DNA from: Glycine soja
Lineage: Eukaryota; Streptophyta; Magnoliopsida; Fabales; Fabaceae
NCBI RefSeq assembly: GCF_004193775.1
Contig: NC_041010.1
Coordinates: 46,365,562-46,429,561 of the forward strand
Length of the DNA: 64,000 nt
Direction of reading: 5' to 3'
The notes under the pieces were generated by a model. It did not search any database and had not been told where the DNA came from. It was given only the letters and a program-made list of their open reading frames with translations. Shown piece after piece: positions 1-35,109 of the stretch; within the stretch, counting starts at the first letter, position 1; the number at the start of each line of letters is the position of its first letter. A program made the translations under genes and the position numbers.

Positions 1-1031
1 TAGGCTGGTACAACACTAAAAGTAAAGCTAATGAAAGAATTGCTTGTTATAATCTACATTTTTCTCTTATTTTAACCATGATTAGTGGCAGTTCCCCCCC
101 CCCCCCCCCCTTTTCTTCCCCTATTTTAAGCATGAATAGTAGCTGTATTTAAAAAACTTGCTTTGTAATGAAATTTTATTGTAAAGATAGCTGTAACTTT
201 ATATTGTAATTGATCTCAGTTCAGAGAATACTTCTGTCTGTAACAGAGTTCGGATTGCTCCTCAGATCTCTCGGTTTTCTCTAGCTTTGTCACTCTTCCC
301 CTCATTTTCTTGGAATCCCTGCCCCGATCAATTTTCAACTGTTAGGAGTTAGGGAGTTTGTTAAGACAGTTATTGTAGTTTGTTAGTAGAAGGGTTAGTC
401 AGTTAGATGGGATTTGAGAGGTAAATAGATAGGAGGTTGTAAGGTACGAAGCATTGGCATTCTACCTTGTATCATTTTTAGATTGAGCTTTTTCTCTTCG
501 TGAAACTGAAAGGAGAAATTGTTTGTGAAGGGAAAAACCTTGGAGGAGAATATGAGAATATCTCTCCTATTTTCTGTTCTTTTGCAATCAACAAATGCAC
601 TTTTTTTTTTTTTTCAAGTCCTGATTTTTAACCTCAACACATGGATTCTTTCAGAGTCTCACCGGTAAACATGCAAAGGGATAAAAAAGAGATTATTTTA
701 TTTTCTCTTTATGTTTTCACATAGTCCTTTCCATACACATTTTCTTATCAAATGGAACAATTAATAGGGGGGTATTGTATCTTAAGTTTCATTTTAGAAT
801 CTCTCTTTCATATTCTTTCAGATACTATGAGAGCAGTTCTGTTCTTTTATGGCCTTAAGTACTCTGTCAGAGTTAACTTAAGGAAGGTTCATGTATATGC
901 CACAGCCATATTGAATGAAAATTTGCTAATAGAACTTTGTTAGAGGAAGTAAGACTTCCAATTATGGACATTTTCCTACTTGATATGTTTTTAATACCAC
1001 CTAGTTTTGAGCTGTTTGTGTGTGATTTCAG
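1..1031. other. 5' edge of window: intron of the BEACH gene
   Basis: No coding exon of the BEACH gene can be supported before the acceptor at 1030-1031, so this stretch is taken as one of its introns. It holds a run of 17 C at 94-110, a T run at 600-614, and an LTR-like remnant at about 342-590. The 63-codon ORF at 752-943 shows no family likeness. Confidence 0.6.
342..590 (-). mobile_element. Diverged LTR remnant, same family as the element at 1714-3586
   Basis: It begins TGTTAGGAGTTAG. It carries the landmarks of the 1714-3586 LTR read in the opposite direction: a block GAAAGGAGAAAT-GTTTGTGAAGGG, then CCTTGGAGGAGA, then CTCTCCTATTTTCTGTTCTTTT. It lies opposite in orientation to the LTRs as written at 1714. 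The end is ragged and no target duplication is visible, so this is an old or truncated solo LTR. Confidence 0.5.
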
Positions 1032-24742
<23,711 letters not shown>

Positions 24743-27700
24743 CTTTTAGGGTATACATTAATGGGTTACAGATCTTCTATACAATATCAGTTAGGAAAAT
24801 TAGGTTGAGGTTATGACAATGGTTGCGCCTATGGTTTAGAGATATCTTGTGACATATGTAACATTCTATTGTTACCACTAGAGTTAGATTCCTTAGATTT
24901 AGCAGAGGGTTCTTTGCTCCTCCGGTTGTGCTATAGTGTTGATATTGGACTAGCTTCTGAGTTGCGACTGAGGTTTGAGCCATTTTTGTCACCATTTTTT
25001 TTATTAGAGAGAATGAAAATTTAATAGCTATTCTTTCTTGTACTGCTGCTGCTTTTCAGACGTTGCGATTGATTAGATTCAGAGCTTTGAGTCGTCAATA
25101 TTTGTTAATATAATAACCAAGTTTCAATTGTTATTGTTTCTTCCCTTTTTATTTCTATTGTTATAATTAACTTAATGAATTGGCGTCGGTGTTGCTAACG
25201 AGGATAGGCGCTGCTAATTAGATCAAATTTTGTTGTGGTTTGGGATGATAAAGTGTACCTGAATCTTGAGGGTACGTGCAAAAATACCTACAAGCGGGAA
25301 TTACCTGTAGTATTGGAATTGGGTACAAAGCGGATATATACTTGTAAATTTACATGATATGGGTGTAAGTACACTAATATAGTATCCAACCTGTTATGTC
25401 CCATACACATCATGTATATTAATATATTGAAATAATTTATATATATATATATAAAATGTGAAGTTTAATTAGAGTTTTTGTTAAATAATTAGAATATTAA
25501 TTTTAACAATCATCTTGTTGGGATGATTATTTTTATAATTTGTTTATTTATGATTTAAGTTTGGAAGAACCAATATATTTTGTGTGTATATTTTTAATGT
25601 TATATTTTGATCATTTAAGAATGAATTTTTCCTATAATTATAGTAATTTTTTAATTATTTATTTATTTATTACTGTTATTAATTTTATACATAAACAAAA
25701 TGCAAGCAAGTTGTGGATGCGGGAGTAAACATATAAGTATTTAGTGAATATGTGAATGAGGATTAAAATTACTATTCATACTGGAATGAGTATTAATTTT
25801 AAATATGGCTATGGGATAATGTATTATAGGATCTTACTCATTTCTCATCCTTAGTTATGGCTTCAATTTTCCTTCATCATTTGTTGTTAGACATTTGTAA
25901 AATAATAAGCATATCTGCAACTTTGGTAGGACTTTTTGTAAGTCAATTTTAAAACGTTTCAAAGACAAGACATAAAATATGGGTATTTGTTGCATGGATA
26001 TTCAGACAAATAATAACAACGTATGGTCATATAATTACTTATAAAGTAATCTTTTGATTTTACATTAGGTTAATGAATTCACCAATCCATTAGAGGGCAA
26101 CTCATTGGGGGCATTTTATTGACTATTTTGTTTTTTACTGCATCTTCGTTTTATTGATTGAGAGGTCAATGATCAATTAATTGTCTGGTTTTTATTTCAA
26201 TAATACTTTTTATAGTGTTTTGTTTCATTATTTTTTAAATTAAACTCCAAAATGATAACATTTTTATTACTTTCAAAATTTAATATATCTAAAAATAAAA
26301 TTAAACTTATATAAAGATATTTGTATTTAATTGTTGATTGTGTCTATTTGCACACGTGATAAATAAGGGTGAAATTAGGTCTTGCATAATTAATTCATCT
26401 TTTATGTTAAAACAAATAAAATAAAATTCAATCAAACACATGAAAAAAAGAAAAAAAAATTATTTGGAATGTGTTTTTTAAGGTATTATGTTATATTTTA
26501 GGAATCAATATATCTTCTCATTTAATATTTTTTTTTAATTAATATTTCGAGCAAACTCATTTACATTAAAAAAAAGTTGGTATGATTTATTTGATTGAAC
26601 TAATGATTGATTTAATCAATTGATATATTAAAAAAGTAATTATGGTAATTAATATATTCAAGTTGTTAATTAAGGTAATTAATAGTTTGAAGATTCAATT
26701 GTTTCTTTTATGGTTAAATTAGTTATTTGGTCCCTATAGTTTTACGATTCTTTTAGTCCGAAAGTGTTCTTTTTAGTCCTGATAGTTTACATTTTAATTC
26801 TTTTTTAGTCCCTGTAATTTTGAAAGTAATCTTTTTAGTCCCTATAATTTCATGATTCTTATTTTTTTAGTTAGTTTTCAAATTACATGAACTAAAAGAG
26901 AATTAAAATGTAAGCTATATGAACTAAAAAAATCACTTTTAAACTATAAAAATTAAAAAGATAAGAATCATAAAACCAAAACTATAGGAACCAAATGAAT
27001 AATTTAACCTTTACTATAAATAATCTAAGGGTGAAACAAATCAATATTTATTCTATTTGTTTATTAAGGAAGCATGGATAAATAATAATTCGAATTTGAG
27101 GTACCTATAATTTAGAATTACTTACATAATTTTAATTGTATATAAGTTAAGTTGTTCTAATATAATTTCAATATAAATATAAAAATTCAAAATATTTTTT
27201 TAATATAAATATATATTTTAAAAGTATTTGTTTTAGTATAACAATACACTTCAAATTTGTTTATTTTTAATTTGATTTATTTTTTGTTTTATTTTTTAAT
27301 AAATACATATAAATATACTTGAAAATATCACTACATTTATGCATACACACATGCATAGACATAACGCATGTGTACATGCATGTGCATGAATGTATGGATT
27401 ATTACACTAGTTATTAGAATAAAATAAACAAAAAAATTAAAACAAAATGGAAGAAGTACTTTTTTAAATAATAATGGTAAAAAAATCTTTTAATTTGATT
27501 CTGGTTTGAGTTAAGATAGGATTAAGTTAATTTGGGTGAAAAAAATATATTTAAGTCAGTACATAAATTTTTTAAGTTTTATTTTATAAAATATCCTTAC
27601 ATAAATAAAATTTTAATCTTGAAAGACATTTTTAATACTTTTTTTCTTAAAAAAATCCATAGCATATTCGAAATATTTTTTCAAAAATTTAATTCTAGTA

Positions 27701-28054
27701 TCAAAATTTCATTCCCAAATACATTTATAAAAAGTATTTTAAAATTGAGTTGAATCTTTTTTGTTATGTATTTAATTTAATTGAAAAATATTTTGCACAA
27801 AGCATTTCAATTTTTTGTTGAGAATCTGAAAGTAATTTTATTCAAATTAAATAAAATTATTATAGATAATAAACTTTTTTAAATTATTTAACATAATTAT
27901 CTAAGTTGGAATAACACACCGGTTAATGAACAGTGCTTGGTGATTATTTAATGTATTTTTTATACTGAATATTTGAGAGATTAGGGTTTGAAGTGTAATG
28001 TGTTGTTTTGAAGAATAAAAAGAAAGAGAATTTAGGGTTTGGCAAGAGAGAGTA
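24743..28054. other. Intergenic, AT-rich
   Basis: The first few hundred bases are probably the 3' UTR of the BEACH gene. The remainder is very AT-rich, with a (TA)n tract at 25439-25453 and one MITE (26712-27009). The ORFs at 25540-25728 and 27532-27753 are low-complexity and not credible. The last 100 bases before 28055 serve as 5' region of the next gene (TTAGGGTTT motifs at 27981 and 28032). Confidence 0.6.
26712..27009. mobile_element. MITE with long terminal inverted repeats
   Basis: Left end GGTTAAATTAGTTATTTGGT followed by CCCTATAGTTTTACGATTC; reading inward from the right GGTTAAATTATTCATTTGGT followed by TCCTATAGTTTTGGTTTTATGATTC-like sequence. The two arms pair over most of the 298 bp. 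Flanks do not show a clear 9-bp duplication. The ends resemble the Mutator-type MITE at 5904-6329. Confidence 0.65.
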
Positions 28055-30119
28055 ATGGGAGGAAAGGGAAAAAGAAGAAGAGAGAAAAACTACAGGGCTG
28101 CTCATGGTGGCTACACTGGCCTCCCTCCTCCACCTGATGCTTCTAAACATGACGCTTTGCCCTCCAAACTTCGTCAAATCATCTCTTTCACACAAAACCC
28201 AACTGGTCCTTCTTCTTCGCCTTCCTCTCTCACCTGCCATCTCTTCTTTTTTGTGTTTCTCATTCCTCTATTATATATTCAGGGGCGATTGGGTTTTCAA
28301 ATGACAAGAAAAACGTTGGTGGGCATGCCCAAAATGTAATCTTTCATCGCCTTTTCTCTTTTAATTTGTGGCTCATCGTTTATTTATTTTGATTGTCTAT
28401 GAAGTCTTATGAATTGGTGACAAAAGGAGACTCTGGTTCATTGAGTTGTGGTTGCTGTAAGAATTTGTTTGCTTAGGCTATGTGAAGTTGTTGCTTTGCT
28501 TCTTGTAAATGAATTGTGGGATGTGTGTAATACCTGGCATTTTGTGGGGGGTACCCCTTTAATTTTTTTTTTATCAGCGGTACCCCTTTAATGTAATTTA
28601 CTTTAGCTGATAAAAGAAAAATCTGAGAACATGATGCCTTTGTTGGCTCCGTTACTGTAGAGATTGATTTATAACTCAGTGAGTCTTGAATTGGATCATC
28701 TTGCACATTACACAATTATTATTTTCTTTGCACTTTCATTCAATGTTTTAAGTTGCGGCGGCCATTGTGGTTTCATTGCAATCTTTGATGTTGCGGGAAA
28801 TTGTGGTTTTAAAGTGAATCTTGATTTGATCATGTTGTTGATGTTGCGGCTGAAATCCTGGTCACAGACCCTTTTTTTTTAAAACCTTGCTTCCATTGTT
28901 TATCACCTATAAGATAATTTAAACGTATAGTCTGTCCTATTTATGTCCTAATCTTTGTATGGGTATTTATTGGATGATTATTTTCTCTGTGCAGAAGACT
29001 GCCTTAAAGGACACAGGTGATGTTGAAACTGTAGATGTCAAACAGGGGATCTCTAATGGACAATTGAAGGCACCTCAACTTCTGGATAGGAGTGAAGAAA
29101 AGCGTATGGAAAGTGGTGGTGTTGACAAGAAAAAGAAAAAAAGAAAGAGGAAGGAGGTTAAAGATCTCAGGTTTGAAATGGAAGTGGATAAAACAAGCTC
29201 CCAGTTAAAAAGAAAGGAACGTAAGAAAAAGTAAGTGAGAAAAAGCCCTCATATTTGTCCGTTTTTATTGAGTTTAGAGAGATGCCGTTTGTGTTTTTTA
29301 TGTGAAATCTATTTACAGCTGAAGTACTTATTTACTTATCAGTTTTTGTTAGCATTGCATTTCCTTTAAATGCATGCGGTGCATTAAAAAAGAGTATAAA
29401 GTCCTAGTAATATTATATATTACTAAGACTTTATACTCGTTTTTTAATATTGTAACATTGATGGATTTGTGGTTGTATCCATGTTGACACCTTTATTAAC
29501 ATTGATGGATTTTAAATTTCAAATAAGACTAGCTTTTTTCTTTTTTGTTCAGTTTATTTTTTGGAGACATTAATTAAGGGTGAGATTATACTGGACTTTT
29601 TTTACCAATGCTTATTATCCTTATAGAACATACATGCATGCGTAGACAAATAATTACTTTTTGTTATCTTTGAGGTGGTTTATATGACATTTGATGTTGA
29701 ACATGTGAAATTTCTTTACACAAAAAGAATAACACAGGACATTGCTTTAGTTTAGTGTAATCTCAATCATCATAAATTCTTTCAGGTATTTCGAAGCAAA
29801 AAAGAAGAAGCACAAAAAATCCAATGAAGAAAAAATGGACTTCCCTGGACAAGAAAAAATAAAATTTGGAGATATTGTACAAGCCCCACCAAAGTTAGCT
29901 GTTCCTCCTAAGGTAAGTACTTGAACATGTTAGCTTTCTAAAATGGACCAGGCCATTCATATTTGAGTAAAATGTTTTTCTTGTGTAATGAAGGCATTCA
30001 AGAATGCTTCTCAAGAGAGACTTAGACTCCAGGCTATAGAGGAATACAGGAGTCGCAAAGGATGGGCGTCAAGGCCAGGAAGTCACCTTCCACCTCCTGC
30101 GACTACTTTGGACCCTTAA
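28055..30119 (+). CDS. Small basic CCDC137-like protein
   Basis: Five exons fit in frame: 28055-28205, 28283-28335, 28995-29230, 29786-29912, 29994-30119, giving 230 residues. The N-terminus is MGGKGKRRREKNYRAAHGG, and residues 30-47 (DALPSKLRQIISFTQ) are followed by a lysine-rich segment (KKKKKRKRKEVKDLRF, then KRKERKKKYFEAKKKKHKK). The FGDIVQAPPKL motif and a C-terminal RLRLQAIEEYRSRKGW follow. The FG(E/D)xVxxPP motif after a lysine-rich coil resembles metazoan CCDC137, a nuclear/nucleolar protein; this match is from memory. Intron 1 is only 77 bp; skipping it would read into a stop at 28337, and the spliced form instead gives the plausible AIGFSNDKKNVGGHAQN. Nuclear location is inferred from the basic composition. 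Confidence 0.75.
29383..29448. repeat. 66-bp near-perfect hairpin in intron
   Basis: The arm ATTAAAAAAGAGTATAAAGTC-(C/T)TAGTAATAT pairs with its reverse complement across a loop of only three bases, with one extra base and one mismatch. It lies in intron 29231-29785 of the CCDC137-like gene. It could be a tiny fold-back transposon or a hairpin RNA. Confidence 0.7.
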
Positions 30120-30826
30120 ATCACTCTCAGCATGTTGTGAAGCATACTATGCTTACCTGAACTAGTCTTGGATATCATGCAGAGTACTCATGAACAAAGA
30201 AACTGTCATGGCTATTTCATTTTTTCTTGGAGTATCTTCATTCAGAGACAATTTATGGGTTCTTATGGGAAGTATGGTCTGACGACACATTTGTACATGT
30301 GTGGAAGTTATTTGTTACACTTTACAATCTATGCAAAGCCAATTATTGAGCTGATAGGATAGCTAAATTTTGTTAGAATATAAAGAAAATATCAACTCAA
30401 GTCGCCATTTAGATTTTGTATCTCCAAATATTCTTTAATCTATTTTTTCCTTGGTTAGCTTTCGGCTTTGCTCTAACTGGAAAATATAAACTCATGAGTT
30501 CCATCTTAAATCGTGATAAATCAAACCCAACTCTAACGTAGTAGAACATTTCTGCATGCGTTCTCAGTCCTTCAAAAATCAACCTAAATAAAAAAGCATG
30601 AGATGGAATGAACTGTTGGAGGTTTAAGTATTTAAATTTAAAAAGGATTAATAAAGCAGGCACCCTATCCTAAAGTTATATTAGTGAGAAATATACTCAT
30701 ATTTCTCTCATATTAAATATACGTCCAGATAAATTCAGGAGCATAACTCTAATATATAATTGAGATAGTTTGAACTCGAAGTGGTTGGAGCCCTCTTTAA
30801 GGTTACCCCAAATTGCTCATTCATGT
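30120..30826. other. Intergenic between convergent CCDC137-like gene and P450 relic
   Basis: It holds the 3' UTR of the plus-strand gene, then unassigned sequence to the end of the minus-strand P450 relic, whose former C-terminal codons continue to about 30770. The ORFs at 30168-30362 and 30409-30663 have no family likeness. Confidence 0.55.
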
Positions 30827-32249
30827 TCATTGTTCTGGAATTAACCCATCAGCTAGCTTCCATTCAAAGTTATGAACAAGGGATGCCACCATTAAATGCA
30901 TTGTTCTGTGAGCTAATGGCAATTCTGTTGCCTGTCCCACAGGGTATGAATTCAAAATCGTGCCCTTTAAAATCAATCTCACGCTCCAAAAATCTTTCAG
31001 GCTTAAACACTTCTGGGTTCTCCCTTGGATCTCGTCCCATGGCCCACACATTGACTAAGACTTGTGCATTTTTGGGAACCTTGAAGCCATATATGGTTAC
31101 CATTTCATCACACTTGTGGGGTACTAAAAATGGACCTGGAGGGTGCAAACGAAGGGTTTCCTTCACCACTGCTCGTAAAAATGGCAACTTTAAGATGTGT
31201 GATTCTTCAATTGTTACATCTTTTCCAATTGCTTGAGATAACTCTTTTCTTTTGTCAATTTTACCTGGATTACGTAGCAGCTCTGCCATCATCCATTCAA
31301 CCGTGTTTGATGTAGTGTCAATCCCACCCACAAGTAAATCCTACTAATACAATATTATCTCAATACTCAGAGATATATACCTACAGTAATAGGAAAAGGT
31401 GAAAATTAAAGATTAAATGCATGTAAAAAAAAAAAGTGAAATTCAGAGATGAAGGTTATACAAAATGCATAGTGATTGGATCACTTGCTGATTTCTCATG
31501 AGTGAATTAAAATTAGAATTTATGTGGAAAATATAAAATAATAATGATCAATGAATATATACATAATTTGGTCCAACAAATGTATTAAGGGCTGGGCAAC
31601 AAATTAATCATTTAAGAAAAAAATGATTATACAAAAAAAATCCAATCACAATTCACGAAAGTATAAAAATACTTTGTCCAGTATGACTATTAAACTCTTT
31701 AAAAATCATGTACATTACAATCATTAATTAAGGAACTTTATTTAAATACAGAATTGAAATTAACTTATAGAATTGAAATTTGACCAATATTGCAATTTGT
31801 TGGCGAAGGATTTGAGTGGAATCAAGCACTTGTGGGGAGAATATTTTTGTAGCACAAACTCTTCTAAGGTTCCTCCATTTGGGTGATGGTGGCATAAACA
31901 CAACAGAATATTTGTGATGGTCAAGTGCATGGAGTGAATGTGGGATTGTCCTACTAGAAAAGACTTGGCCATTTTCATGCAATACTTGTTTACCTACTTG
32001 AGGAGAGGAGATTATTATGGTAGTTATGCTGCTAAGTTTAAAGTCATAAGAGGTCCATAAATTCTAGAAAGTTAGGTTGCTGCTTTGTGCGGATTTGTGG
32101 CAATTTCCAAGATGTTTCCTATGATAGAAAAATGGTGGCCCGGGTGGAAGGTTGGTAGATTCTGGAGTATGGTTGAATAATTTAGGGATGAAGATAAGAA
32201 TGGTTTCACTCACAAAGGTAATAAGCAGAAGTATTGTTTGGTAGTCCAT
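30827..32249 (-). pseudogene. CYP76-like cytochrome P450 pseudogene, haem cysteine deleted
   Basis: Exon 1 begins at 32249 (MDYQTILLLITFV membrane anchor, then LPPGPP hinge). It is frameshifted after about 40 residues, resumes in another frame at about 31982 (GQVFSSRTIPHSLHALDHH, PPSPKWRNLRRVCATKIFS) and stops far short of a normal 300-residue exon. Exon 2 starts at 31340: I-helix GGIDTTSNTVEW, K-helix ETLR, PERF. The haem loop reads FIPCGTGNRIA and then loses frame. Compared with the neighbouring copy, 11 bases are missing there, which removes the cysteine ligand that binds haem. A stop follows at 30827-30829 in the shifted frame. CYP76 assignment is by overall resemblance (geraniol-hydroxylase-like). 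Confidence 0.85.
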
Positions 32250-33090
32250 GGCTTAAGCTTTTGACCTCTAGATATTTTCGATATAGTCCTATATCGTACT
32301 TATTTATACAAAGGAAAAACAAATAGAAAAATAGTGGTAGAGAAATACATCCTTTTAGCTAGAGACTTTATAATCACGATTCACAAATTTATCACAGGTT
32401 TAGTAAATGAGTTGCACACAGTGACGGACCTACATTGGATTGAGGGTGTACACTTGCACTCCCTCATTTTTTAAAATTCACTAAATATGTAAATAAAATC
32501 TTATATTTTTATATTTTATTTTATTTATATTTATATAATTAAATCCACTAATTTTATTTTTTATAATTTGTACCCACTAACTTAGGGTCTTTGAATCCGC
32601 CACTGGTGGCAGAGAAATTATTCCTTTATTGATATTTTGTTTTGTTTTGTGTAAGTAGAAAAATGAAGGAAAAGAAAGAAAAAAACATGCAATTGAACAA
32701 TAAATTAAAAAAAAAAAAAAAGGAATCTCGAGACGGATTGTTAGATGAGTGGCTTCTATTTTTCCATGTGGTGTACTACATTCATGGAACTGGATTGCCT
32801 ATTTTGTTAGATATGGGGAGTGTGCGTCTCAGTGTTTCCTATCAGATTTGTTAATTGGGTTTCAGCTTCGTACAACCACTAGTGAAATAGGCTTTTAAAT
32901 ATTTATTGGTTGTTCAAAATTATTTTTTCCACTGCCAAATAAATGGTGGAGTTGAAGGAGTGACACCCATTGTGATTTTAAAGGTGAAGTAAACAAGTGA
33001 TTGTCATAATACAGCATTTATTTAGTAAACTATACTGATATATATCTTTCCCATATTCATAAGTATATTTTTTTTTTTACAGTAATAAAC
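32250..33090. other. Spacer between the P450 copies
   Basis: It contains the hAT-type MITE at 32419-32605. A purine-rich plus-strand ORF at 32642-32854 (KKKEKNMQLNNKLKKKKKE) is low-complexity and not supported as a gene. Confidence 0.55.
32419..32605. mobile_element. Short hAT-type MITE
   Basis: Terminal inverted repeats CAGTGACGGACCTAC at the left and CAGTGGCGGATTCAAAGACC reading inward from the right. The 8-bp flanks GTTGCACA and GTGGCAGA match at 6 of 8. The 187-bp length and AT-rich core fit a hAT MITE. Confidence 0.7.
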
Positions 33091-33453
33091 TTATGTACTT
33101 TCATTCATAACCAAATCACCAACATTAGGGAATATGATAATAAAACTGAAGACAAGAATGGGATGGAGTCTAGCAAGACTATGAACAACATTTGCTTGTC
33201 TTCTTACAAAATCTAAGTGAAAGGATTGATTGTTTGACAACATGGTTCGACATTCCGACATCAGTACTCCAGCTTCAGATGAATCTTCTTTACTGATATG
33301 GCATTTGTCTACCATTACTCTGCAATGGGATTCGAAATAAACCTCCCAAAGGCACAGGTCTGAGGCAAAGTTAAGCGAAGACCATAAGGCCCAAGCCTCA
33401 CCTTCCAGGACCTTCATAAGTAAATTGTTATAAAACACTGTTAATGAATACAT
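33091..33453 (-). pseudogene. RNase H-like fragment of plant LINE type
   Basis: A 120-residue ORF with the order typical of the reverse-transcriptase-like RNase H domain (RVT_3): EGEAWALWSSLNFASDLCLW near 17-36, FESHCRVMVDKCH near 40-52, then ECRTMLS and SFHLDFVRRQANVVHSLARL near 76-97. The glutamate and aspartate catalytic positions can be seen in EGEAWAL and the second position is H/C rather than the usual D-C (ESHCRVMVD). The front half with the first aspartate is missing. It lies alone between the two P450 copies. Confidence 0.65.
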
Positions 33454-33510
33454 AGCATAGTCATCATATACTCATATATAAATCCCTCTTCATAGCATTA
33501 CTATATATAA

Positions 33511-34083
33511 TTAGTCGTGCTTGATTGGAATAGGTTGAACTCGAAGAGGTTGGACCTTCTTCAAGGTTAACCCGAATTGGTCCTTCATGCTTATGTGTTC
33601 TGGCATTAACCCATCAGCTAGCTTCCATTCAAAGTTGTGTACAAGGGATGCTACTATTAGATGCATTGTCCTGTGAGCTAATGGCAATCCAGGGCATATC
33701 CTTTTGCCTGCCCCATAGGGTATGAGCTCAAAATCATGACCTTTAAAATCAACCTCACACTTCAAAAATCTTTCAGGCATAAAAATTGTTGGATTCTCCC
33801 AAATGGTTGGATCTCTTCCCATGGCCCACACATTGACCAAGATTTGTGCATTTTTAGGCACATTGAAGCTAGATATGCTTACCATTTCATCACACTTATG
33901 GGGTACTAAAAGTGGACCTGGCGGATGCAAGCGAAGAGTTTCCTTCACCACTGTTACATATTTTCCAACTGTTTGAGATAACTCTTTTCTTGATTTTACC
34001 AATTTATCTGGGTTGCGTAGCACCTCTGCCATAATCCATTCCACCGTGCTTGACGTTGTGTCAATCCCAGCAACAAGTAAATC
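33511..34083 (-). pseudogene. CYP76-like cytochrome P450, second-exon fragment
   Basis: The acceptor at 34084-34085 is followed by DLLVAGIDTTSSTVEWIMAE (I helix). The K-helix ETLR, the PERF motif and an intact haem loop (YGAGKRICPGLPLAHRT) follow, ending ...PIPIKHD at the stop 33511-33513. Relative to the neighbouring copy it lacks about 14 residues in frame just before the K helix (GKYVT runs directly into VVKETLRLHPPGP). No first exon can be found upstream to 35109, although the first part of the intron still matches the other copy. It is a truncated tandem duplicate, closest to its neighbour, and cannot make a working P450 as it stands. Confidence 0.8.
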
Positions 34084-35109
34084 CTACTAATGCAGTATAT
34101 TTAATCTCAAAACTCAATAAAATACACATGTATATAGTATTAGGAAAAGGTGCAAACTAATGATTAAATTCATGTAAAAAAATTAAGAAAAATTTAAATT
34201 AAGGTTATAAAAAAGCATACTGATAGGATCATTTTGCTGGTTTCTTGTGAGTAAATTAAAGTTAAAACAGATGACACTATCAATTAATTAATAGTGGACG
34301 AATACTTAACTTGGTCCTCAAAAGTATAAGGGCATCATACTAATCCCTTAAAAATCCTGGACAAGTAATAATTTAGACTAAATTGATGTTTCAATATACA
34401 TTGAGCAACTAATTTGATGGATATTACAAATATACATAGAAATTTAATTTATATAATTTGATAACTTTTAAAAGTATGGAAGAAGTATATATGATATGTA
34501 ACACGATTTAAGTAGGACATCTGTTTTTAGTCAAAATAATATAGTTAATCTTAAACTATTTAAATTGTTAATAAAACTTTTGAAGGTGCGACGATGAAAT
34601 ATGTGTAGTTCAATTTTTTTAAATTATTTTTAGTTTCATTTAATTCAGTTAAGTTTTCTCAAAATATGTCTCAAAACTTATAAAAATACTTGCATATTAC
34701 TCATCAATCAGATGATCCTATTAATAATGACATTCAAACTCGTATCCTTATAAGATATGAATTCTTATCAACTAGATCAATTTTTATGGATAAATACTTA
34801 CCATTTTAGTTTTTAAGTTAATTAATATATCTTTTATGAAATTGATAAATTTTCAAATCCTACTAGCCGTGAAACAAACATAGCCAAATATCCAGTTCAA
34901 CAAGGAACCCGACCCAAGCAGTAATCGCATGAAATTATAAACGGGTCAGACTACCCAAATTTAAGTGTTGGGATCCGACCCGAAAATTAGAAGGGAAAAA
35001 CATTGTGAAAACGGTGCGTACGTCGTTCAAATTAACTCCCCTTTTTCCGGCCCTAATTTGAATTTGTGCGCCATTCCAAAACCAGTGCAGTGAAAATCAC
35101 GTATCTGCA
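34084..35109. other. Relic intron and bidirectional upstream region
   Basis: From 34084 to about 34260 it still resembles the intron of the other P450 copy (31341-31510). The rest is AT-rich. The last 250 bp are less so (GGGTCAGACTACCC, ATCCGACCCG) and form the promoter and leader of the TITAN9-like gene. No ORF of note. Confidence 0.55.

Noticed and set aside
28206..28339. Read-through of CCDC137-like exon 1 to the stop at 28337
   Set aside because: The read-through residues (CHLFFFVFLIPLLY) do not fit the basic protein. Removing the 77-bp intron 28206-28282 gives a sensible continuation and correct phase into 28995.
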